Assembly (NCBI GenBank): GCA_964621615.1
Contig: CAZUMW010000001.1
Span: 1 to 64,000 of the forward strand
DNA from: CAZUMW01 sp964621615
GTDB taxonomy: Bacteria > Desulfobacterota > WTBG01 > CAIYCZ01 > CAIRTM01
Length of the DNA stretch: 64,000 nt
Reading direction: 5' to 3'
Below the pieces are notes generated by a model. The model was not told the origin of the DNA. It worked only from the letters and a program-made list of their open reading frames with translations, and searched no databases. Shown here one piece after another: positions 25,579 through 33,500 of this stretch; the stretch's first letter is position 1; each line of letters begins with the position of its first letter. Made by a program: the position numbers and the translations under genes.

Positions 25579-26463
25579 ATGGACCCTCTTCCGTCAATAT
25601 GTGTTGATCCCGAGACTTTTTTGCGCAGAGACTGTTATCTGCCGCCCCTTCCCGAAGTTGTTTCCCGCATCCAGCAGATAATTCATGATGAAAACATCAC
25701 CCTTAACGATGTTGTGGAAATTATATCTTCAGACCCGGCGCTTGTCGCACAAATACTGAAAATCGTAAACTCAGCCTATTACAGCCTGCCGCGCGAGATC
25801 ATCCGCCTGCAGTACGCGATAGCCTATCTCGGCCTGAATGAAATCTACCGCATGGTGCTTACCCTTTCTGTTGTAGACACGCTTGCTGTGCAAAACAAGC
25901 GTGAGCTGCATGAGTTCTGGTTTCATTCGTTTTATGTTGCCCTGTGCGGCAGATTTCTGGCAAGAAAATTCGAGCCGCAGCTGTCAGTAGATGAGCTGTG
26001 GCCTGCTGCAATTCTGCATGATATCGGCAAGCTTGTGTATTTGAAATTTTTCCACGATCACTACCGCGGGCTTCTGCAGTTTTGCCTGGAGCGCGGGTGT
26101 ATGTTCAGCAGAGCGGAAAAGGCCCTTTCAGTGCCGCCCAGCGCGTATTTCGGAGAGCTTTTATGCGACCACTGGAAGCTTCCCAGAAAGATAAAAGAGG
26201 CCTGCAGATTTCATGCGCTCGACGATATCCCGCAGCTGCCCCGCGAAGGGGAAACCGGCGCGTTCAGGCGGATTGTCTGCCTTGCAAATCTTTGCGCGCT
26301 GCTTGGCTCGGAACTTCTGGGCATGGAGGCTAACCGGGAAATAGCAGATGCTTTACAGCAGAATATGGATTATACGGAGCAGGAATTTCTTGCGCTTATG
26401 GGAAGCATTTATGAATTGAAAATTGATGCTGAATCCTTCATGAAAAATTTTGCTGCCGCGTGA
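25579..26463 (+). CDS. HDOD domain protein
   Basis: A 294-residue single-domain HDOD protein. The start is LPPLPEVVSRIQQIIHDENI, then VVEIISSDPALVAQILKIVNSAYY, then IAYLGLNEIYRMVLTLSV and the partial HD motif AAILHDIGKLVYL. HDOD proteins are regulators related to HD phosphohydrolases and often belong to chemotaxis, motility or cyclic-di-GMP circuits; most lack catalytic activity. The neighbouring chemoreceptor gene is divergent, which fits a signalling role but does not prove a link. Confidence 0.9.
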   Translation: MDPLPSICVDPETFLRRDCYLPPLPEVVSRIQQIIHDENITLNDVVEIISSDPALVAQILKIVNSAYYSLPREIIRLQYAIAYLGLNEIYRMVLTLSVVDTLAVQNKRELHEFWFHSFYVALCGRFLARKFEPQLSVDELWPAAILHDIGKLVYLKFFHDHYRGLLQFCLERGCMFSRAEKALSVPPSAYFGELLCDHWKLPRKIKEACRFHALDDIPQLPREGETGAFRRIVCLANLCALLGSELLGMEANREIADALQQNMDYTEQEFLALMGSIYELKIDAESFMKNFAAA

Positions 26464-26570
26464 GCAGCTTTATGCCCGCCCGCACATTCTGCCGCCCCCG
26501 TAAATTTATTGACAGCTCATTCCGATTGCATGCACGGCGGTTTTTTTATACAGCCGCATGTACCCGGCCG

Positions 26571-27440
26571 TTATAATGACCCGCAGGGATAGTGTGCATG
26601 AATAACAATATCGCCGTGCTTTTCGCCGCTGTCGGCGGCAACTACCGGACACTTGACCTTGAAAAGAAAAAAGACCGGCTTTGGCGCGTTGCTCAGCGTT
26701 TCATAATTACCCTGCCCTTTTGCGATAATGACGTCTGCAGATAAAAAGGCGTCATTAAATTCCAATGAGCTTTCAGACAGCACAATTCCCGGAATATCCG
26801 CGCCGGTGTCTATTACCCGGACAAGTTCGGAGATGCCTGCCTGGTCGGCATCCTCCCGGGTTGCATCATTGATAGTTGCCGAGCCTCTGACTGCGAAGGT
26901 TACCTTTTCCCGTGGAAGCTGCTCAAGCAGCAGCCGGTCGAACGCGATTTCGCCGGCATTGTCGCCGATATATAAAACCCGCTCTGCCCGGCATATTTCA
27001 CTGCGCAGGGACTCAACGGCATCAGGGGAAAGGTCCTGTGCCAGCGCGCTGTTAATGGAGGAGTGCACCATGTCATTGTCCACAGCAGACCCCGCGCCGA
27101 AATCGATTATGTTGCCTGCTATGGCGAGGCGCAGCGCGCACTCGAAGGGATCCGCCGATGCTGCAATTTTGTGTTTCAGCTCAGGATACAGGCTGACCGC
27201 AAATCTGTTTGACTGCTTTTTGAGCTCACGGTAGGGGTCGCTGTTGCCGCTTTCTTTGCGTATAATACGGTGTATCAGCATACCCATATGCGGCGGCGGC
27301 AGAGAAAAGTCAAGCTGTGCCGCGTGGGAAAGCACCTGCCTGAGCACTTTTTCGTGGATTGCCGGATTGTCGGTAACAAGACGCGCGGCATCGAGTGTCT
27401 GCCGCACGAAACAGGGGACGCAGTCTATGGATGTCTTCAT
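26571..27440 (-). CDS. DUF89 / ARMT1-like metal-dependent phosphatase
   Basis: A 289-residue protein of the DUF89 family, metal-dependent phosphatases thought to remove damaged or unwanted phosphorylated metabolites. The N-terminal DCVPCFVRQTL with its CxxC, the central YIGDNAGEIAFDRLLLEQL and the C-terminal DVIIAKGQGNYETLS are the family signatures; the Asp and Asn of GDNAGE are the metal ligands in solved relatives. This short two-cysteine form is typical of archaea and anaerobic bacteria. A terminator-like hairpin lies directly upstream of its ribosome-binding site. Confidence 0.87.
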   Translation of the reverse strand: MKTSIDCVPCFVRQTLDAARLVTDNPAIHEKVLRQVLSHAAQLDFSLPPPHMGMLIHRIIRKESGNSDPYRELKKQSNRFAVSLYPELKHKIAASADPFECALRLAIAGNIIDFGAGSAVDNDMVHSSINSALAQDLSPDAVESLRSEICRAERVLYIGDNAGEIAFDRLLLEQLPREKVTFAVRGSATINDATREDADQAGISELVRVIDTGADIPGIVLSESSLEFNDAFLSADVIIAKGQGNYETLSNAPKPVFFLFKVKCPVVAADSGEKHGDIVIHAHYPCGSL

Positions 27441-27452
27441 TGTGTGCTCCCT

Positions 27453-27496
27453 AAAAATGGAGCCGGAGAACCAGCCGGTTCCCCGGCTCCATTTTT
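27453..27496 (-). terminator. Bidirectional terminator ahead of the DUF89 gene
   Basis: AAAAATGGAGCCGG (27453-27466) pairs perfectly over 14 bases with CCGGCTCCATTTTT (27483-27496). It follows the minus gene that ends at 27578 and stands only 12 bases before the DUF89 start, leaving room only for its GGGAG Shine-Dalgarno. Confidence 0.8.
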
Positions 27497-27577
27497 ATTG
27501 ATGGTGACCTTTTGTTGCCGGCACGTACATGTTAAAAGTTGCACGGCACGGACAGCAAAAACAATTTTTTGAACATA

Positions 27578-28384
27578 TTACGTCAGCGTTTGTTTCCGGG
27601 ATGTAAGGGAATCAATAATGCCTGAAATGTCAAGATCTGCATGAATGCCGAACCGCGTTAAAGAGAAATCGTATTTAACCGGATCCTCAGGCGACAGCCG
27701 CCTGAAGCCGGCGGTAATATCAAGCGCAGCTTTCAAGTCGGGCTGCGTGCGCCGGGTAAAGCCGAGCGCCCGTCCGATTGCAAACATATGAGTGTCCAGC
27801 GGAACTATGAGCAGGGATGGTGACATCCCGTGCCATCCCCCCGGGTCGACCTCATCACAGCGGATCATCCATCGCAGAAACAGGTTGAGGCGCTTGCAGG
27901 CGCTGCCTCGCTCGGGGGAGGGCAGCAGATGGCTGCTGAAGGGGCCGGCGGCCGATCGAAGCTCGCGAACGAACCCGTCTGCAGCGCGGATAAGCTCATG
28001 TTTGCAGCCCGCAAGCTGTCGGCTGAAGCAGCCGTGCAAAGAGCCGTAGCGCTTTATAACGGCGCGCATGCCGGCAAGCAGCGCGCTGAGATCATCACCG
28101 GTTGTAAACCGGTGCTTGAAGCCGGCAAACCGACGCCGGATATCAGCAGGGCGGCTTTTGCATAAAAATGCCGAGGGAGAGGGTCCCATCTGATCGAGCA
28201 CGCTGGTCACGCTGCGAAGAATCTGTGCAACACGGCCGTAGGCAAGGCACGATGCGATAAGGGCGACAGCCTCGCAGTCGGCCGGATCAGGATAGCGGTG
28301 CAGAAAACACACCGGGTCGCAGTGCAGGTGTTTTTTCGTATTGTAGGTGCGGTACAGCTGTTCCAGATATGCTTTTCTGTGCAT
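27578..28384 (-). CDS. TIGR02757 family protein (DUF2400)
   Basis: A 268-residue protein that matches the TIGR02757/DUF2400 family: an N-terminal YRTYNTKKHLHCDPVCFLHRY, EAVALIASCLAYGRVAQIL, then LFLRWMIRCDEVDPGGW and VPLDTHMFAIGRALGFTRR. The DTHM region resembles the helix-hairpin-helix/GPD part of base-excision glycosylases, and the family is often discussed in that light; activity is not established. It is a common single-copy gene in Bacteroidetes and Desulfobacterota. Confidence 0.85.
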   Translation of the reverse strand: MHRKAYLEQLYRTYNTKKHLHCDPVCFLHRYPDPADCEAVALIASCLAYGRVAQILRSVTSVLDQMGPSPSAFLCKSRPADIRRRFAGFKHRFTTGDDLSALLAGMRAVIKRYGSLHGCFSRQLAGCKHELIRAADGFVRELRSAAGPFSSHLLPSPERGSACKRLNLFLRWMIRCDEVDPGGWHGMSPSLLIVPLDTHMFAIGRALGFTRRTQPDLKAALDITAGFRRLSPEDPVKYDFSLTRFGIHADLDISGIIDSLTSRKQTLT

Positions 28385-28485
28385 GGTGATACCTGATCCT
28401 GCTGCTAAAAAAAAGATGAGCTGTTCAGATGATCATTGTGGTAATCGCTATCGGTATCCTTTATTTCTTTTAATAAGCGTTGAAA

Positions 28486-29259
28486 TCAAAAATTCCGGTC
28501 TCCTCCCAGCAGCCCCCCGAGCAGGTCGCCCCCGATCCCGCCGACACCGCGCTGCTCGCCGCGCTGCTGAAATCTCGATGCGGCAAATACGCGGTCCGCA
28601 AGGCGGGAAAACGGCAGGCTTTGCAGAAACACGGTTCCCGGCCCGGTCATTTTCGCCAGAAAAATTCCCTCGCCTCCGAAAAGGGCGTTTTTAAACCCTC
28701 CGATAAACTGAATATCATAATCAACAGACGGGGCAAACCCCACCAGGCAGCCGGTGTCTACCCGGAGCGTTTCGCCGGGGCCCAGGTCTTTTTTTACAAT
28801 GGTGCCCCCGGCATGCAAAAAAGCCAGCCCGTCGCCCTGCAGGCGCTGCAGAATGAATCCCTCTCCGCCGAAAAAGCCGGCCCCAAGGCGCTTGGTAAAG
28901 GCAATGTCGATATCGATGCCGTTTGCCGCGCACAGAAAGGCATCCTTCTGGCACAGGTACGTTCCCCCAACTGTTTCAAGGTCAAGGGGAATAATCTTGC
29001 CCGGATACGGGGCGCCGAAGGCAACGTGACCCTTGCCGGAGCCGCTGTAGAGAAACGTGGTTATAAAGAACGACTCCCCGGTTATCATCCGCTTAAAGCC
29101 CTTAAACAGGCCGCCGCCGGTGGACGTCTGCATCTCGATGCCCTCTTCCATATACATCATGGCGCCTGCCTCGGCCCTGATGCCCTCTCCCGGATCGAGC
29201 TCTATTTCCACAAGCTGCATATCGTCGCCGTGGATTGTGTAGTCTATTACATCAGCCAT
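28486..29259 (-). CDS. AIM24 / TIGR00266 family protein
   Basis: A 257-residue protein of the TIGR00266 (AIM24) family: IELDPGEGIRAEAGAMMYME at the start, then GGLFKGFKRMITGESFFITTF, and a glycine-rich tail (GGIGGDLLGGLLGG). The fold is a beta-sandwich of tryptophan-attenuator-like or mitochondrial-biogenesis type; the cellular role in bacteria is unknown. It is downstream of ubiE with a 32-base gap, so the two are probably co-transcribed. Confidence 0.88.
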   Translation of the reverse strand: MADVIDYTIHGDDMQLVEIELDPGEGIRAEAGAMMYMEEGIEMQTSTGGGLFKGFKRMITGESFFITTFLYSGSGKGHVAFGAPYPGKIIPLDLETVGGTYLCQKDAFLCAANGIDIDIAFTKRLGAGFFGGEGFILQRLQGDGLAFLHAGGTIVKKDLGPGETLRVDTGCLVGFAPSVDYDIQFIGGFKNALFGGEGIFLAKMTGPGTVFLQSLPFSRLADRVFAASRFQQRGEQRGVGGIGGDLLGGLLGGDRNF

Positions 29260-29291
29260 TGTGCTGTTCCTCCTGAAAAATTCTTTGTTGT

Positions 29292-30080
29292 TCAGCAGAA
29301 TTGTATACTGGATTTCGTTGCCCGGTAAGACACCGCTATGCCGTTTGTGAGCATGGTATATTCGATGGGGTCAAAGCCGGTTTTTTGCATCATATCACAG
29401 AGCGCATCCGGCAGCGGAAACGACCGGATTGAATCCGGCAGATACGCATATGCATCCCGGGAGCCGGCAAGAACAGAGCCGGTAAGCGGTATTACCGTGC
29501 GGGAGTACAGATTATACAGATACCTGAATACGGGATTTACCGGGCGCGAGAACTCAAGACACAGAAGCGTGCCGCCCGGCTTAAGCACGCGGTGTATTTC
29601 GCGAAGCCCCCGGCACATATCTGCAAGGTTTCTGAGCCCGAACCCGATCAGTACCGCATCAAAGGATTCGCTTTTGAGCGCAAGCTGCTGCGCATCACCG
29701 CACAGGTATGTCAGCGCAGCCCCGTACGGGTTTCGGTCTTTCTTTCCCAGTCCGGCACGAAGCATGGCAAAGGAAAAATCATACACGGTCACCAGCCCCG
29801 ATTTACCTGCAGCCGGGGCCGCCTGCAGGGCAAGATCGGCGGTTCCGCCGCACAGGTCAAGAACCCGGTCGCCGGCTTTGATGCCGGCGTGCCTCACCGC
29901 ATGGCGCTTCCAGCTGAAATGCAGCCCCATGCTCAGCAGCGTATTTATCAGATCGTATTTACCGGCAATATTTTCAAAATAGCGCTGTACGGTAGTGTGT
30001 TTTGACTTGATCATACGCTGCATCTGCGAGTTGTTGTCCGGCAGGAAGTCTTTCCTTGAACAGGCCGGATTTTGGATCAT
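29292..30080 (-). CDS. ubiE: Demethylmenaquinone/ubiquinone C-methyltransferase
   Basis: A class I SAM-dependent methyltransferase of the UbiE/MenG family. It has YFENIAGKYDLINTLLSMGLH and WKRHAVRHAG at the start, the SAM-binding VLDLCGGTADLAL, then GFGLRNLADMCRGLREIHRVLKPGG. In an anaerobe the likely product is menaquinone. The start is uncertain: the longest frame gives 262 residues, but the ATG at 30014 (MIKSKHTTVQRYF) fits the family start better. The C-terminus carries the usual YRATKS. Confidence 0.88.
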   Translation of the reverse strand: MIQNPACSRKDFLPDNNSQMQRMIKSKHTTVQRYFENIAGKYDLINTLLSMGLHFSWKRHAVRHAGIKAGDRVLDLCGGTADLALQAAPAAGKSGLVTVYDFSFAMLRAGLGKKDRNPYGAALTYLCGDAQQLALKSESFDAVLIGFGLRNLADMCRGLREIHRVLKPGGTLLCLEFSRPVNPVFRYLYNLYSRTVIPLTGSVLAGSRDAYAYLPDSIRSFPLPDALCDMMQKTGFDPIEYTMLTNGIAVSYRATKSSIQFC

Positions 30081-30389
30081 CGTCCATCCAATGTATTGTC
30101 AAACCCAAAAATTGCTTAATTCTTTATCCTTTATTTGTACCAGAAAAACGGCACAGTGTCATGATATTATACCGTAAACACCGGTATGGCATTTGTACAA
30201 TCCGGACAACGTGGCGCCGTGCCATTTTTCGGATATTAACACCAATAAATAGTTCAAACCCTAAATTAAATAACAAAAATGTATTAAATCGAAAGCTTTT
30301 TCTTGCGCAAAAATTATTTTGACAGTAATATGTATACTGTTTGTACATATAAATAGTTCGTTTACCGCATTTTCCACTATACATAAAAG
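30081..30389. other. Divergent intergenic region before the RHS gene
   Basis: AT-rich, with no gene seen. A TTGACA at 30319-30324 on the plus strand could be a -35 box, but the best -10 candidates (TACATA or TATAAA) have 19- or 23-base spacing, so the promoter call is weak. If it is used, the two-hairpin element at 30390-30492 would be part of the mRNA leader of the RHS gene. Confidence 0.45.
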
Positions 30390-30492
30390 GCCCGGCAGAC
30401 ATGGCGGCCAATCACTTTCTGCCGGGCGGGGACCCGTATTCATACACGCTGAGGCATACAATCCGCGGTGGTGTATGAATACGGCTTTTTTT
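30390..30492 (+). repeat. Two-hairpin element, copy 1
   Basis: Hairpin 1: GCCCGGCAG (30390-30398) with CTGCCGGGC (30419-30427), loop containing ATGGCGGCCAA. Hairpin 2: CCGTATTCATACAC (30434-30447) with GTGTATGAATACGG (30471-30484), a perfect 14-bp stem followed by CTTTTTTT, so it is a full intrinsic terminator on the plus strand. No plus-strand gene precedes it (ubiE is divergent), so here it can only serve the downstream gene or act as a repeat. It ends 66 bases before the RHS start. Confidence 0.8.
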
Positions 30493-30558
30493 GTGTGAAA
30501 AAAACAGGCTGCAGAAGAAAATACATTGACGGTTAACTGATATTAAAAGGAAAAAAGT

Positions 30559-33500
30559 ATGTTTGTGGCAATTGTGTCAAGAAAAAGAGGCAAACGGATT
30601 CTTAAAACCCTGTCCGTGCTTGTCTGCTTGAGCTGTTTTATGCAGTTCAGCGGGCTGGTTAATCTTGCCGCAGCCGCAAAAATCGACCGCAACACCCTTA
30701 ATCTGAAAAAACAACTTCCCGAACCGCCAACGCTGAAACCGCCGAAACGCTCCCCGCTGGGCGAAAAAATAATGCGGTGTACTGTGATGCTGATGCCTGC
30801 GGCGGTAAAAGAATACGTGTACAAGATCGAGTCCATCGAACAGCAGCTCGACCTGCTGGAGCAGAAGCTTGAAAGCGGTGAAGACATCAATATCGATTAC
30901 CGCATTGTGCTTGCCAAACTCGCCGGTTTGAAATCGCTAAGAAAAGAAGTGCAGCGTAATTTCCGTATCAGAAGCCGGCGCCTTAAAGAGCGTCTTGCAA
31001 AAAAAGAGATGCCGGTTGTGCGGAATGCTCTTGATGCGCTTCAAAAACAGCGCCGGGAATTCCGTGAAGCAGCAGCGCCGGTTTTCGAAACACTTGAAGC
31101 ATTCGGGATCGCCGATGCGGTTGACCGGGTAAAGATAAACCGGCTGCGACGGCTTGTAAAGCGTCTGAAGGTTTTTAAACGGCGGCTTCCCCGCAGCCAC
31201 GACAATCCCCTTCCCTGGCGAAGCGTTGAGCGAAATCAGGTCAAGCCCGAAACTGAAAGTTCTGTTACTCCCGCCTATATGCGATCTTCTAAAAACAGGT
31301 ATGCAGCGCGGATTACAAGAAAACCGGCTGGTTCAAAAAGCCTTTCTGCTGCGGCGACCGGCGCGCCGATGCCCGATGACCTTTCAGAAACACCGGATGT
31401 TGTCATAACCCGGCAGATGCGAGATATTGTTGAGCGGCTCGGACACTCCCCGGCCCGAATCTATGAGTGGGTTAAAAACAATATCCAATCCGAATTCTAC
31501 CACGGCTCTTTGCGCGGCTCCGCGGGCACCCTTGCCAAACGCGCCGGTAACGATACCGATACCTGCTCGCTGCTGATAGCGCTTCTTCGGGCAGCCGGTG
31601 TGCCGTGCCGCTACGTGCAGGGCACGGTGGAGATACCGATGCAGCGCGCAAAAGCACTTACCGGTATCGAGCATGAGCCCCATGTGGGCCGGTATTTTGC
31701 CAACGCAGGCATTCCCGTCTGGAACACCGGCACCGGCAGGATACGCTTTGAGCACACCTGGGTTGAAGCCTGGGTTGACTATATGCCCTACGGCGGTGCA
31801 AAAGCCGGGACCGGTGACACCTGGGTGCCGCTTTCCCCCTGGTACAAAGACTATGAAAACACCCCCGGCACCGACCTTGCCGGCCTGACAGGATTTGACC
31901 GTGAAATGTTTATCAACGATTATATGCAGACCGTGCGTACCGATGACCCGGCTGATGCATACAAAATGTATTTTGACAATTGGTTCAGAGAAAACGGGCC
32001 GGGCCGGAACTGGCAGGAAGGGCTGGGCAGCCGCAGCCTGAAGCCCGAGCACTTCAGAAAGCTGCCGGCGACGGTCAATTTCGAGGTCATTTCCTTTCTG
32101 GGTGAACATGCAGCCCTGCCGCAGGATCAGCGCCACACGGTGACTATTGAAGTGCCGGAAGCGGGCATTGCATACACTATGAATATCATGGATTGTATCG
32201 GCAAAAAAATTTCTTTTGCCTATCTTCCTGCAGACAACGAAACCCGGGATCTGATTAATGAAAGGGGCGGTATTGACCATATACACCCCTTAAGTGTCAA
32301 TCTGCTGCCCACGCTTCTTGTTGACGGGAAGCGGACGGCAGCGGGTAAAACGGTTAACGCAGGTTTTGAGCACGCGATGCGCGTTACGTTTTATGTGCCC
32401 GGTTTCGGAAGCGATGCGGTTATCTATGAAATGGTTTCGGGCGTCTATTATGTTCTCGGGATCGATCCGCAGCATGTAACAAACAAACTGCTTTCCGACA
32501 GGCTTTCTGGCAGGTGTGCTCAGGCTGAAGAACCCGTTTCTGCTTATGAGAATATGGATGAAACGCCTGGTGATGCATTATATGTTTCCGTCATGAAGTA
32601 TTTTCGCGACCGGAATACGGCCGATTACGACATTGCCGCCCTGTCAAAGGTCCGGGTTCTGAAGGAAACAACCTGTGCATTAATCGGCCGGGACCCACAG
32701 GTGATTGTGGACCGGTTCGGCCTGCCGGTCTCACTTGATAGGGGGCTCCTGTTTATTGATTCTCAGCGCGATTTTGTAACCCCGGTTTCGGTTGCCGGTG
32801 ACAGCACGGCTGAAAAAGATTTTTTGTATATACGCGGGTATAACGCTTCATATAATGAGCATGACATGTTTGAAGATTATGTGGGTATTGAGGCGGTTTC
32901 AACGGTTAAGCTGCTTCAGATTGCACGGCAGCACAATATGCCGGTGTATACTATCGATGCAGCTAACAGCGACAGTATCATCCCGCTTCTGGGACATGAT
33001 GAAGCGGTGAAGCAGGTGATCCGGAATGCCGTACACAGAGGCCGCATTGTTACGGTACACAAAGATCCGGTGACGGTTAAGCAGTGGCGGGGAGTCGGGT
33101 ATATAGAACGTGACCCGGTAACCCATGCCGCCGGGTATTACGGCATCGGCAGGAAAGGGTTTGCTTCAGCGGTTTTAACCGATATACAAAGCGAGGTGAT
33201 CTGGCAGACAGGCAAAGTCGGAACGACCTGCGGCAACCCGGTCAGCATGGCAAGCGGCAATAAACTGCAAAAGGAAACCGACCTTGTGCTGCCTGCTGCG
33301 GGAAAGGATGTTGATATAACGAGATACTACAACTCACGTGGAGACTGGGTCGGGCTGTTCGGGCACGGCTGGACCTTCACCTGTGATGAGCAGTTGCATG
33401 AGCGCTCTGCTGACGGCCAGGTTGTGTACCGGACAGCAGACGGCAGGCTGTATACCTATACCCCCGATGCAGACGGCACCTATACGGCTGAGCCGGGAAA

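Noticed and set aside
28480..29328. 282-residue plus-strand frame over the AIM24 gene
   Set aside because: The minus-strand product has clear family motifs; the plus frame is a GC-driven shadow.
30390..30492. Idea that the two-hairpin element is a cyclic-di-GMP class I or II, fluoride, ZTP or Moco riboswitch
   Set aside because: None of the conserved blocks of these classes (for example CGCAAAGCC or the fluoride pseudoknot motif) could be found in it.
32735..33180. Isochorismatase-like domain in the RHS protein (LLFIDSQRDFV)
   Set aside because: Only the first motif is suggestive; the catalytic Lys and Cys motifs of cysteine hydrolases are not in place.
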